NCBI GenBank assembly: GCA_934437985.1
Contig: CAKSBI010000006.1
Coordinates: forward strand, 1-64,000
DNA: 64,000 bases
DNA from: an uncultured Lachnospiraceae bacterium
GTDB lineage: Bacteria; Bacillota; Clostridia; Lachnospirales; Lachnospiraceae
Reading direction: 5' to 3'
Shown here: piece by piece, positions 33,982 to 43,278 of the stretch
How positions within the stretch are numbered: the first letter of the stretch is position 1
How the letters are laid out: each line of letters begins with the position of its first letter
Made by a program: the position numbers and the translations under genes
The notes under the pieces: model-generated
Told to the model about the DNA's origin: nothing
The model's input: the letters and a program-made list of their open reading frames with translations, nothing else
Database searches by the model: none

Positions 33982-35196
33982 ATGAGTAAAGTGGCAGTAA
34001 TGGGATATGGAACAGTAGGTTCAGGTGTGGTTGAAGTAATAAGCACTAATCAGGCATCCATAGCTAAGAGGGCTGGAGAGGATGTTACGGTTAAGTATGT
34101 GCTTGATCTCAGGGATTTTCCCGGCTCACCGGTAGAGGATATTCTTGTTAAGGATGTTAATGTGATCATTAATGACCCTGAGATTGATGTAGTGGTAGAG
34201 ACAATGGGAGGACTTCATCCTGCATATGAATTCGTTAAGTCTTCACTTGAAGCCGGTAAGAGCGTATGTACATCAAACAAAGAGCTTGTTGCAAAGTTTG
34301 GGGCAGAGCTTCTTAAGCTTGCGAGGGAGAATAATGTCAACTTCTTGTTTGAGGCCAGTGTAGGTGGTGGCATTCCTATTATCCGTCCACTTAAGTCTTC
34401 GCTTACGGCAGATGAGATTGAAGAGATTACAGGAATACTTAATGGAACAACTAATTATATCCTTACCAAGATGAGGGACAATGGCTCTGATTTTGACGAG
34501 GTTCTTAAAGAGGCACAGGAGCTCGGATATGCAGAGCGTAATCCGGAAGCAGATGTTGAAGGATATGATGCATGCCGTAAGATTGCAATACTTACCTCTC
34601 TTGCTTATGGCAGACAGGTTGATTTTGAGGATATATATACAGAGGGAATTACAAAGATTACGGCAGAGGATTTCAGATATGCCGATAAGATAAATGCTAC
34701 GATCAAAATTGTTGGAACAAGTAAGCTTGTTAATGGTAAAGTAAGTGCCATGGTTGCACCTGTAATGATTAAAAGTAATAATCCGTTATATGGTGTTGAT
34801 GATGTGTTCAATGGGATATTTGTACGCGGTAATATGCTCGGTGATGTTATGTTTTACGGAAAGGGCGCAGGTAAGCTGCCTACTGCAAGCGCAGTTGTAT
34901 CTGATGTTGTTGAAGCTGTCAAGCAAAAGGGAACGAACATCATGACTATATGGAGCGCAGATAAGCAGGAGATTCTTCCTTTTGATGAAGCTGAGCACAG
35001 ATTCTTTGTACGTGTTAAGGAAGCTGATGGAATTGTAGAGCATATTGAGTCAGTATTTGATGAAGACATTACACCAATTGATGTTGGAATTTCAGGGGAA
35101 TCAGCATTTATAACAGGAGTGCTGAAGGAGAGTGACTTCAAGGCAAAGAAGGCGCAGATTCCTGAGGTTATTACAAGTATCAGGGTAATGTTCTGA
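33982..35196 (+). CDS. hom: Homoserine dehydrogenase
   Basis: The 404-aa enzyme reduces aspartate semialdehyde to homoserine, the branch point to threonine and methionine. It shows the NAD(P) loop VMGYGTVGSGVVEV, the substrate-domain block EASVGGGIPIIRPL, ILNGTTNYILTKM, and the catalytic-lysine region with EAQELGYAERNPEADVEGYDACRKIAIL. The last 80 residues form an ACT-type regulatory domain. GGAGG lies upstream. It leads a run of hom, a homoserine-kinase candidate and lysC with gaps of 30-50 bp, a threonine-pathway operon. Confidence 0.96.
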   Translation: MSKVAVMGYGTVGSGVVEVISTNQASIAKRAGEDVTVKYVLDLRDFPGSPVEDILVKDVNVIINDPEIDVVVETMGGLHPAYEFVKSSLEAGKSVCTSNKELVAKFGAELLKLARENNVNFLFEASVGGGIPIIRPLKSSLTADEIEEITGILNGTTNYILTKMRDNGSDFDEVLKEAQELGYAERNPEADVEGYDACRKIAILTSLAYGRQVDFEDIYTEGITKITAEDFRYADKINATIKIVGTSKLVNGKVSAMVAPVMIKSNNPLYGVDDVFNGIFVRGNMLGDVMFYGKGAGKLPTASAVVSDVVEAVKQKGTNIMTIWSADKQEILPFDEAEHRFFVRVKEADGIVEHIESVFDEDITPIDVGISGESAFITGVLKESDFKAKKAQIPEVITSIRVMF

Positions 35197-35242
35197 TTAA
35201 CTGCACTGAATTTGAACGATGTATTGAAAGGAAGTAATTATA

Positions 35243-36442
35243 ATGAAATATGTAGTTGTACTTGGGGATGGAATGGCAGATGAAAAGATTGAGGCTCTCG
35301 GTGGAAAGACCCCTTTAGAGTACGCTGACACCCCTACTCTTGATAAGCTTTCCGCAATGTCAGAGATCGGAATGGTTGCTACGATTCCGGAGGGAATGAA
35401 GCCTGGCAGTGATACAGCTAATCTTGCTGTACTTGGATATAATCCTAAAAAGTATTACACCGGAAGGTCACCGCTTGAGGCACTTAGTATCGGAGTTGAT
35501 ATGGAGGATACAGATATTGCTATAAGATGCAATATTGTAACAGTATCTGATGATGACAAGCCATACGAAGAGAAGACGATCATTGACCATAGTTCAGGGG
35601 AGATAACAACAGAAGAAGCCGCTAAGCTTATTGAGGCTGTTAAGGCTGAGCTTGAGGATGATGTATACCAGTATTATGTTGGAACAAGCTACAGACATCT
35701 TACGATATGGAAGGGCGGAAAGGTAGTTGAATTGGTACCGCCGCATGATATACTTGGAAAGGTTATTGGAGATTACCTTCCGGAGGATAAGAAGCTTAGG
35801 GAGTTTATGAAGCGTTCTTATGATATACTTAATAATCATCCGGTTAACCTTGACAGGGCAGAACGTGGGCTTAATAAGGCTAATTCTATATGGTTCTGGG
35901 GAGCAGGAACAAAGCCTGCACTGGATTCATTTGAAGGAAAGTACCATAAAAAGGGTGCCATGATTTCAGCGGTAGACCTGCTTAAGGGAATTGCTGTTGG
36001 AACAGGAATGGTTAATATATCAGTTCCCGGTGCTGATGGTACACTTAATACCAATTATGAAGGCAAGGCCGACGCTGCAGTAAAGACTTTGCTTGAAGAT
36101 GGCAATGATTTCGTGTATATTCATATGGAGGCACCGGATGAGATGGGTCATCAGGGAAGCCTGCAGAACAAAATAACGGCTATTGAATATCTTGATAGCA
36201 GGGTACTTAAAACCGTATATGAGAAGTTAAGCAGATCCGGTGAAGATTTCAGGATTCTTGTCATGCCGGATCATCCGACACCTGTAAGAGTCCGTACCCA
36301 TACATCTGATCCTATACCATATATGCTGTATGACAGTACTAATGAGGGAGCTTATTCTCATACTTATTGTGAAAAGGATGCAGCTGCAAGCGGCAAAATG
36401 TTTGCAGAAGGCTATAAATTAATGGATTACTTTCTCAGGTAA
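35243..36442 (+). CDS. Proposed homoserine kinase, phosphoglycerate-mutase fold
   Basis: The 399-aa protein belongs to the alkaline-phosphatase superfamily branch of cofactor-independent phosphoglycerate mutases (ApgM). It has VVVLGDGMADE with the metal Asp, GSDTANLAVLGY with the Ser or Thr nucleophile region, RCNIVTVSDDD, MEAPDEMGHQGS and MPDHPTPVRVRTHTSDPIP with metal-binding Asp and His. One subgroup of this family has been proposed to be an alternative homoserine kinase because it sits with threonine genes. Here it lies exactly between hom and lysC, which supports that reading. A housekeeping mutase role is the alternative. Confidence 0.82.
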   Translation: MKYVVVLGDGMADEKIEALGGKTPLEYADTPTLDKLSAMSEIGMVATIPEGMKPGSDTANLAVLGYNPKKYYTGRSPLEALSIGVDMEDTDIAIRCNIVTVSDDDKPYEEKTIIDHSSGEITTEEAAKLIEAVKAELEDDVYQYYVGTSYRHLTIWKGGKVVELVPPHDILGKVIGDYLPEDKKLREFMKRSYDILNNHPVNLDRAERGLNKANSIWFWGAGTKPALDSFEGKYHKKGAMISAVDLLKGIAVGTGMVNISVPGADGTLNTNYEGKADAAVKTLLEDGNDFVYIHMEAPDEMGHQGSLQNKITAIEYLDSRVLKTVYEKLSRSGEDFRILVMPDHPTPVRVRTHTSDPIPYMLYDSTNEGAYSHTYCEKDAAASGKMFAEGYKLMDYFLR

Positions 36443-36473
36443 TCCGCAGAATGAATCATTATAGGAGGAAGTT

Positions 36474-37685
36474 ATGCTTGTAGTTAAGAAGTTCGGTGGA
36501 ACATCTGTAGCCGACAAAGACAGAATATACAACGTTGCAAGACGTTGTGTGGAAGAGTACAAAAAAGGCAATCAGGTAGTAGTAGTATTGTCAGCAATGG
36601 GAAAACAGACAGATGTATTAATTCAGATGGCTAAGGAGATATCTCCAAACCCTTCTAAGAGAGAGATGGATATGCTTTTCACAACAGGTGAGCAGACATC
36701 AGTTGCACTTGCTGCCATGGCGATTAATGAGCTTGGGGTACCGGCAGTGTCGCTTAATGCGTTCCAGGTTGCAATGCATACCTCATCAGTTTATGGTAAT
36801 GCAAGACTTAAGAGAATTGATACAGAAAGAATCAAGTACGAGCTTTCTAATAATAAGATAGTTCTTGTAACAGGATTTCAGGGTATTAATCAGTATAATG
36901 ATTACACTACTCTTGGACGTGGTGGTTCAGATACGACAGCAGTTGCGCTTGCTGCTGCACTTCATGCTGATGCATGTGAGATATATACAGATGTAGACGG
37001 TGTATATACAGCTGACCCGAGATATGTAAAGAATGCACGTAAAATGGATGAGATAACGTATGATGAGATGCTTGAGCTTGCCAGTTTTGGGGCTGGGGTT
37101 CTTCATAACAGGTCCGTTGAGATGGCTAAAAAATATGGCGTACAGCTTGTAGTACGTTCAAGTTTAAATGATCATGAAGGCACAATTGTCAGGGAGGATG
37201 TTAAGATGGAAAAGATGCTTGTAAGCGGAGTTGCTTGCGATAAAAATGTTACACAGATTGCTTTGTTGGGACTTAAGGATAAGCCGGGAGTTGCTTTTAA
37301 GTTGTTCCATCATTTGGCAAATCATAACGTTAATGTAGATATGATTCTCCAGTCAGTCGGAAGAGATGGTACAAAGGATATCAGTTTTACTGTAACTGAG
37401 GATATGACAGATACAGCTATTGAGACAATTGAAAGACATCAGGGTAAGAGTCTTGAGTATGCTTCGCTTAATGTAACAAGGGATGTTGCAAAAGTATCTA
37501 TTGTAGGAGCCGGTATGATGAGTAATGCCGGTGTCGCAGCTAAGATGTTTGAGGCAATATATGATGCCAATATCAATATTATGCAGATATCTACATCAGA
37601 GATAAGGGTTACTGTACTTATTGATGAGAAGTACTCAGAGCGTGCGCTTGTATCAGTACATGATGCTTTCGGGCTTGCTGAATAA
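36474..37685 (+). CDS. lysC: Aspartate kinase
   Basis: The 403-aa enzyme phosphorylates aspartate, the first step to lysine, threonine and methionine. KFGGTSVADKDRI opens the kinase domain, with TTGEQTS and TTLGRGGSDTTAVALAAAL for substrate and ATP. Two ACT domains follow (GVACDKNVTQIALLGLKDKPGVAFKLFHHLA and VAKVSIVGAGMMSNAGVAAKMFEAI), the sites of end-product inhibition. AGGAGG precedes the ATG. It closes the hom-kinase-lysC operon. Confidence 0.97.
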   Translation: MLVVKKFGGTSVADKDRIYNVARRCVEEYKKGNQVVVVLSAMGKQTDVLIQMAKEISPNPSKREMDMLFTTGEQTSVALAAMAINELGVPAVSLNAFQVAMHTSSVYGNARLKRIDTERIKYELSNNKIVLVTGFQGINQYNDYTTLGRGGSDTTAVALAAALHADACEIYTDVDGVYTADPRYVKNARKMDEITYDEMLELASFGAGVLHNRSVEMAKKYGVQLVVRSSLNDHEGTIVREDVKMEKMLVSGVACDKNVTQIALLGLKDKPGVAFKLFHHLANHNVNVDMILQSVGRDGTKDISFTVTEDMTDTAIETIERHQGKSLEYASLNVTRDVAKVSIVGAGMMSNAGVAAKMFEAIYDANINIMQISTSEIRVTVLIDEKYSERALVSVHDAFGLAE

Positions 37686-37714
37686 CACGTAATTGTATAA
37701 CAGGAGAGACTATT

Positions 37715-38620
37715 ATGATATCTAATTCTGTGATTACGGCAATGGTTATAACTGTAGTTATTTCTGCACTGGCGATGATCGTACCATTTGGAATTATATT
37801 TTTCACATCAAGAAAAAAAGAGACCGGGGCCTGGTCATCACTGGGTCTCGGAGTTCTTGGCCAGTTCTGGTCACAGTATCTGTTATTAATTCCTGTAGTA
37901 GCACTACTTACAATATTTGGATGGTTTAAAAATCTTTCAACAGATAACTCATATTATTTGCTGTATGTAATCATAACATCAATAATTCTGGTTATACTCG
38001 CTGCATTAGGAATGGTATGGGGTGTGTGGCTCATGAACAGACATACACCGTCATTGTACAGGGCAATGTGTACCGGAATCGGATTTGCGGGAGTAAAGGT
38101 ATTCAGTCTTATTGTTTCATATGTAAGTTATATAGGGTACTGCAAAGAGATTAATTCTACAGGGATTGAGGTATTCAAAAGCAATATGCTGAGTAACAGC
38201 AATACCCTTGACGCTGAAAGTGTAGATAATCTTATCAGACAGCTTACAGATGCTAATGTTATTAATCTTATTATGGAAGGTATTAATATAGTATTTATGG
38301 TTGCTGTGGAGGTTGCACTGGCAGCTCTTATATATGAGGGTCTGATAAGGAAGAAGCTTCTAAAGGCGGCAGTAATTGCAACAGGAATTAATTTTGTGTA
38401 TGTGTTTGCGGGAACAGTGATCGGAGCATTGTCGACGGACAAGCTTGGCAATATAATAAGTAAGAATACAGGCAGTATAATATACGATGTGTTCATGCTT
38501 ATATGGGGACTTGTTTCTATATGGTTTGTATATGGTGCTGTATGCAGGTATAAGATAGTGCTTAAGGAAGGTCCGTATGCACATTATGCATATTTTGAGA
38601 AAAAGGATAACGAGGCGTAG
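37715..38620 (+). CDS. YhfC-like membrane protein without clear catalytic motif
   Basis: The 301-aa protein has about seven or eight helices. The first 60 residues (MVITVVISALAMIVPFGIIFF, SRKKETGAW, LGVLGQFWSQY) resemble the YhfC family of putative intramembrane peptidases. However, the glutamate-Arg motif is not seen, and the GxGHGG-type motif appears as GIGFAG, without His. It may be a non-enzymatic relative or only share topology. It starts 30 bp after lysC with CAGGAGAG upstream and ends right at a terminator, so it seems to be the last gene of the prfB-lysC transcript. Confidence 0.5.
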   Translation: MISNSVITAMVITVVISALAMIVPFGIIFFTSRKKETGAWSSLGLGVLGQFWSQYLLLIPVVALLTIFGWFKNLSTDNSYYLLYVIITSIILVILAALGMVWGVWLMNRHTPSLYRAMCTGIGFAGVKVFSLIVSYVSYIGYCKEINSTGIEVFKSNMLSNSNTLDAESVDNLIRQLTDANVINLIMEGINIVFMVAVEVALAALIYEGLIRKKLLKAAVIATGINFVYVFAGTVIGALSTDKLGNIISKNTGSIIYDVFMLIWGLVSIWFVYGAVCRYKIVLKEGPYAHYAYFEKKDNEA

Positions 38621-38645
38621 TGCAGTGATGTACTGCGCTTTTTGT
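38619..38645 (+). terminator. Terminator at the end of the lysC operon
   Basis: GCAGT (38622-38626) and ACTGC (38632-38636) extend outward by imperfect pairs and are followed by GCTTTTTG. The stem is short but GC-rich. Confidence 0.65.
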
Positions 38646-38686
38646 TTACAGGAAGGTATGTGTCGTATACAGGACAGGTATACAGG
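38644..38686 (+). promoter_or_regulatory. Repeated GTATACAGG motif before the GH31 gene
   Basis: GTATACAGG occurs at 38665-38673 and 38678-38686, 13 bp apart, and GTTTACAGG at 38644-38652. No strong sigma-A boxes are obvious in the 60 bp before the gene. The repeats are a candidate activator site. Confidence 0.35.
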
Positions 38687-38709
38687 TTCTTATATGGAGG
38701 GGGATATGT

Positions 38710-40962
38710 ATGAAGTTTAATAATGGGTGCTGGCTTAAGAAAAAAGGGATTGAGAGCTTTTCACCGGAAGATGTATGGGAGAGAAGTCTTGTGCAGGATA
38801 ATACAGTGCTTAGATTATATGCGCCGGCACATAAACTATATAACAGGGGCTGTACACTGGGTGGAGTAACATTTACAATTAATGTAAGGGTACCGGTTGA
38901 AGGAGTATATCTGATCAGTCTTACACATTTTGAAGGAGATAATGATATAAGCCCTTCATGTATTGAGAAGGATATATATGATAATTGTAAAAAGCTTAAT
39001 ACATCAGATGACCTGATGATAATTTATAGTGGCAATACAAGGCTGGAGATTACTGATGATGTAAAGTTTACATTTTACCGGGGTGACCGGTATCTTACCT
39101 GTATTAATCCGTCTGATATAATATATGTGCGTGAAGATGGACATGGGGATGCCTATATAGGCACTGATGATGTTAATTATATTGGTGCTGCAACTAACAT
39201 AGCGGTTGATGAACATATATATGGGCTTGGAGAACGGTTTGGCCCATTGGTTAAAAATGGACAGTCAGTTGCAATGTGGAATGAGGATGGAGGTACTTCT
39301 ACAGAGCTGTCGTATAAGAACGTTCCATTTTATATGTCTGACAGAGGATATGGTGTATTTGTTAATAACACCGGACGGGTTGAGTATGAGGTTGGGAGCG
39401 AGCTTGTGAGAAAATGTGGATTCTCGGTCAGGGGTGAGCAGATAGAGTTTGCCGTGATATGTGCGGGCAGCAGCGGAGATAACAGATTAAAAGAGGTTTT
39501 AAGCAGTTATACAGAACTGACAGGCAGAGTACCTGTATTGCCGAAATGGTCATTTGGTTTGTGGCTCTCTACATCATTTACAACAGATTATAACGAGGAA
39601 ACAGTTATTAAGTTCATAGATGGTATGATAGAGAGAAAGATACCGCTTAGCGTATTTCATTTTGACTGCTTCTGGATGAGAGGAATGTCATGGTGTAATT
39701 TTATGTGGGACAGGGATGCTTTTCCGGATCCGGAGGGTATGCTTTCGCGTATCAGGTCAAAAGGAATAAAAGTATGCGTATGGATTAATCCGTACATTGC
39801 ACAGAACTCTGAATTATTCCATGAGGGCCTTGAAAATGGTTACTTTATTAAAAAAAACAATGGCAAAATATGGCAATGGGATATGTGGCAGCCTGGTATG
39901 GCAATAGTTGATTTTACTAACCCGGCTGCAAAGGAGTGGTATCAGTCACATCTTGAGAGACTGCTTGATATGGGAGTTGATTGTTTCAAGACAGACTTTG
40001 GTGAGCGAATCCCATATCAGGGCGTTACATATTATGATGGTTCATCCCCGGAGCATATGCATAATTATTATGCATATATGTATAACCAGACTGTATATGA
40101 GGTTATATTACGTAAAAGGGGCGAAGGTGAAGCTGTATTATTTGCAAGGAGCGCCTGTGCGGGCGGTCAGAAGTTCCCTGTCCACTGGGGAGGAGACTGT
40201 ACTTCTGATTATGAATCAATGGCAGAGAGCCTCAGGGGAGGTCTGTCACTTATGATGTCCGGTTTTTCATTCTGGAGCCATGATATAGGAGGATTTGAAG
40301 ACCGGTCATCGGAGGATGTATACAAAAGATGGGTTGCATTCGGTCTGCTATCGTCACATTCGAGAATGCATGGCAGCTCTTCATACAGGGTTCCGTGGAA
40401 TTATGGGGATGAGGCTGTTGAGACTGCAAGGGAATTTGCCTGTCTGAAGAACAGGCTTATGCCATATATATATTCAGCCGCATGTGAGGCACATGAGACA
40501 GGTGTACCGGTTGTAAGGACCATGATACTGGAATTCCCGGATGATCCTAATACAGCATATCTTGATAAGCAGTATATGCTTGGGGATTCAATCCTTGTCG
40601 CTCCGGTATTTAATGATGAATGTAAGGTTATCCTGTATCTTCCGGAAGGAAAATGGACTTATTATTACACCAATGAAGTGTATGAGGGTGGAAGATACAT
40701 TGTTATGGAGAATATCAGCTATAATGAGATACCATTATTTGTAAGAGAAGGTGCAGCAATTCCTATTGGTGAATGTGACAGTACACCGGAATATGATTAT
40801 ACAGAAAATATCCGGCTCCACCTGTATCAGCCTTGTGATAATTATTCAAAGGACGTTGTAATACATAATGGAACCGGACACACAAAAAGATTACATGCAG
40901 CTTATAAGGTCGGAGCTTCCGTCGCAGCGGATGATGGAATCAATATTGTGGTTCATCGATAA
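38710..40962 (+). CDS. GH31 alpha-xylosidase (YicI-like)
   Basis: The 750-aa cytoplasmic enzyme (no signal peptide) has the GH31 layout. An N-terminal beta-sandwich contains IYGLGERFGPL, and the barrel has the nucleophile Asp429 in CFKTDFGERIPY and the acid/base Asp496 in HWGGDCTSDY, followed by FWSHDIGGFE. KTDFGE and HWGGDC are typical of the YicI alpha-xylosidase group rather than maltase-type alpha-glucosidases. The enzyme removes alpha-xylosyl units, as in xyloglucan oligosaccharides. It is convergent with a GH3 gene, and their coding ends overlap by 72 bp with no terminator between. Confidence 0.93.
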   Translation: MKFNNGCWLKKKGIESFSPEDVWERSLVQDNTVLRLYAPAHKLYNRGCTLGGVTFTINVRVPVEGVYLISLTHFEGDNDISPSCIEKDIYDNCKKLNTSDDLMIIYSGNTRLEITDDVKFTFYRGDRYLTCINPSDIIYVREDGHGDAYIGTDDVNYIGAATNIAVDEHIYGLGERFGPLVKNGQSVAMWNEDGGTSTELSYKNVPFYMSDRGYGVFVNNTGRVEYEVGSELVRKCGFSVRGEQIEFAVICAGSSGDNRLKEVLSSYTELTGRVPVLPKWSFGLWLSTSFTTDYNEETVIKFIDGMIERKIPLSVFHFDCFWMRGMSWCNFMWDRDAFPDPEGMLSRIRSKGIKVCVWINPYIAQNSELFHEGLENGYFIKKNNGKIWQWDMWQPGMAIVDFTNPAAKEWYQSHLERLLDMGVDCFKTDFGERIPYQGVTYYDGSSPEHMHNYYAYMYNQTVYEVILRKRGEGEAVLFARSACAGGQKFPVHWGGDCTSDYESMAESLRGGLSLMMSGFSFWSHDIGGFEDRSSEDVYKRWVAFGLLSSHSRMHGSSSYRVPWNYGDEAVETAREFACLKNRLMPYIYSAACEAHETGVPVVRTMILEFPDDPNTAYLDKQYMLGDSILVAPVFNDECKVILYLPEGKWTYYYTNEVYEGGRYIVMENISYNEIPLFVREGAAIPIGECDSTPEYDYTENIRLHLYQPCDNYSKDVVIHNGTGHTKRLHAAYKVGASVAADDGINIVVHR

Positions 40963-43134
40963 TGTAACATTATCTTCAAGGCGTATATCGGATACGCTAT
41001 GGCCTAATTTGATACTGTAATTACCCTTTACGGCTCTGAAGCCGTGAGCTGATTCATCGTAATAAGCGAATGAAGAAGGTCCGGCCTGGAGCCTTACTTT
41101 TACAGCTTCACCTGCTTTAACATGAACCTTTTTGAAGCCCTTAAGCTCAAGTGGCGGGCGGTCAGTCATATTATTCCCATCAGCAATGAACATCATTACA
41201 ACCTCTGAGCCATCCATATCACCGGTATTGGTTATAGTGCATTCAACTATAAAATTATCATATTCAACAGAGCACACGTCACCTTCACAGTGTGTCACTG
41301 GTTCTTTGGTTATTATCAGGTTGGAATAGCTAAAGTCAGTATATGAAAGTCCGTGACCGAATTCAAATACAGGCTTAATATTGTTCTTCATAAAATGCCT
41401 GTAGCCAACATATATGCCCTCTGAATATCTGCAGCTTCTTGAACCGTTATCATCAGTAGTTCCGGGATATTCACCAACAGAGTGTGAAGGATAATCATTA
41501 ATATCTGCTGCAAATGTTACAGGAAGCCTTCCGGAGGGATTACATAGCCCGAAGATTACTTCTCCAAGTGCAGTGCCTCCGTGCATGCCGTTCATGCTGC
41601 TCCATAATATGCATTTTGCCCTGTGTGCAAAGCCTGCCATGTTAACTGCGGAGCCGGACTGTATATATATTATGGTATCAGGGTTAACATCAAGCAGGGC
41701 ATTTATTACTGTATCCTGATTATATGGAAGCTCATATGAAGTCCTGTCAAAGCCTTCCGTATCGTATGCCCTGTTAAGGCCTCCTATATAGATAACCTCA
41801 TCGCATTCGCGTGCAAGAGAGACCGCTTCGTCCAAAAGCCTTTTAGCTTCATAAGTAAGCTTGTCTGTATCTGTATCCGGGCCGGTACTATCAGGAATGC
41901 TGTCAAGGCTTGATGCCTGCCAGTTAACTTCACCATTGGTGTTATCGGCATTGTCAACAAGATATCCCGGGCAGCAGCTGAGTGTAACGTTAGCTCCCGA
42001 TACCATGTTAATTCCAAGGTATGGTGTGATCTCAAAGAGGGCATTAACCTCAGAGCTTCCTCCTCCGTGGGCTATCCGTCTTGTTGCGGCATCACCTATA
42101 ACAGCTATGCGTTTAGGCTTATCACGGCCAAGTGGCAGTATATTGCCATCGTTTTTAAGAAGTACGATACTTTCTCTTGCGGTATTAAGCAGTGCTTCAT
42201 GGTGTGAGGGGGTATTATAGCAGCCTGTTTTCCGGTCAGGCTCTCCGATTTTTAAGGTATTTTCAAGCTTAAGGATTCGTTTTATACGTTCGTCAATTAC
42301 TGTCATTGGAACATTTCCTGCCTCAACTTCAGCCTCCAGCCTGTCTGCATAAAAGTAATCATCAAAATCAGTACTTACACCCATTTCAATATCTACACCA
42401 TTTAATGCTGAAGCGGTTGTACTGTGTACAGCACCCCAGTCAGATATTATAACGCCTTCATAATTCCATTCATCACGAAGGATATCCGTCATTAGAAGCT
42501 TGCTTTCACTTGCAAAGCAGCCTCTTATTTTGTTATATGAGCACATGATAGTGTAAGAACCTGCCAGCTGGGTTGCTGCCCTGAAAGCCGGGAGATATAT
42601 TTCATACAGAGCCCTGTCATCAATAACAACATCAACAGACATGCGGTCCTTCTCCTGATTGTTCAGTGCAAAGTGCTTGACACATGCAGCAACATCGTTT
42701 TCCTGGATTCCGATAATCTCGGCAGCAGCCAGTATTCCGGTTAAAAACGGATCCTCGCTCATGTATTCAAAGTTGCGTCCACAAAGTGGTGTGCGGTGAA
42801 TGTTGATACCGGGAGCAAGAATAATATCCTTGCCACGTCCCCTTGCCTCTTCTCCAAGGACATAGCCGGAAGCGTGGGCGGTGGCAGGGTTCCATGTAGC
42901 TGCAATTGCAGCACCGGATGGAAGCCAGGAGCTGTAACTGAGCTCTTCGTCTTTTTTTATCCATGCGTTATCTTCAAAGTTGAACCTTACACCGCATGGA
43001 CCATCAGACATGACAAGTGCCGGAATGTCATGCCCCGGCACATCCCCGTTTTTAAAAAGGGCTGCCCCATGGATCATATCAATTTTTTCGCTAAGTGAAA
43101 GATTGTCTGTAATATCCTGAATGTTAGTATGCAT
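40891..43134 (-). CDS. GH3 beta-glucosidase/beta-xylosidase
   Basis: The 747-aa protein lacks a signal peptide and has the three-part GH3 plan. The TIM-barrel domain contains LAPGINIHRTPLCGRNFEYMSEDP, KHFALNNQE and the nucleophile Asp232 in GVIISDWGAVHS. An alpha/beta domain (about 310-580, with RESIVLLKNDGNILPL) and a C-terminal fibronectin-III-like domain (FSYSNL to LKGFKKVHVKAGE) follow. It would cleave beta-linked gluco- or xylo-oligosaccharides in the cytoplasm together with the GH31 enzyme. The last 24 codons are read through the end of the GH31 gene. The ribosome site AAAGGAGG lies about 13 nt from the ATG, rather far. Confidence 0.93.
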   Translation of the reverse strand: MHTNIQDITDNLSLSEKIDMIHGAALFKNGDVPGHDIPALVMSDGPCGVRFNFEDNAWIKKDEELSYSSWLPSGAAIAATWNPATAHASGYVLGEEARGRGKDIILAPGINIHRTPLCGRNFEYMSEDPFLTGILAAAEIIGIQENDVAACVKHFALNNQEKDRMSVDVVIDDRALYEIYLPAFRAATQLAGSYTIMCSYNKIRGCFASESKLLMTDILRDEWNYEGVIISDWGAVHSTTASALNGVDIEMGVSTDFDDYFYADRLEAEVEAGNVPMTVIDERIKRILKLENTLKIGEPDRKTGCYNTPSHHEALLNTARESIVLLKNDGNILPLGRDKPKRIAVIGDAATRRIAHGGGSSEVNALFEITPYLGINMVSGANVTLSCCPGYLVDNADNTNGEVNWQASSLDSIPDSTGPDTDTDKLTYEAKRLLDEAVSLARECDEVIYIGGLNRAYDTEGFDRTSYELPYNQDTVINALLDVNPDTIIYIQSGSAVNMAGFAHRAKCILWSSMNGMHGGTALGEVIFGLCNPSGRLPVTFAADINDYPSHSVGEYPGTTDDNGSRSCRYSEGIYVGYRHFMKNNIKPVFEFGHGLSYTDFSYSNLIITKEPVTHCEGDVCSVEYDNFIVECTITNTGDMDGSEVVMMFIADGNNMTDRPPLELKGFKKVHVKAGEAVKVRLQAGPSSFAYYDESAHGFRAVKGNYSIKLGHSVSDIRLEDNVTLSMNHNIDSIIRCDGSSDLISCM

Positions 43135-43156
43135 TGTTAAATGTATACCTCCTTTA

Positions 43157-43201
43157 TTAGATAATCACCGTTATTATACATTAGATAATGGAGCCGGACA
43201 A
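43157..43201 (-). promoter_or_regulatory. Promoter of the GH3 gene with TTAGATAAT repeats
   Basis: On the minus strand TTGTCC (43196-43201) and a perfect TATAAT (43173-43178) are 17 bp apart. On the plus strand TTAGATAAT occurs at 43157-43165 and 43181-43189, 24 bp apart: one copy inside the spacer and one just downstream of the -10. This is a likely repressor layout. A third near-copy, TCAGATAAT, is at 43240-43248. Confidence 0.6.
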
Positions 43202-43210
43202 TAATTGATA

Positions 43211-43239
43211 TTGGAATATTTGAAAAAAGATGTTATAAT
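43211..43239 (+). promoter_or_regulatory. Promoter of the 126-aa acidic protein gene
   Basis: TTGGAA (43211-43216) and a perfect TATAAT (43234-43239) have a 17-bp spacer. The start site near 43246 leaves the in-frame ATG at 43258 with almost no leader. Confidence 0.6.
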
Positions 43240-43278
43240 TCAGATAATACATTTGAAATGAATGGGGGATATGATGCT

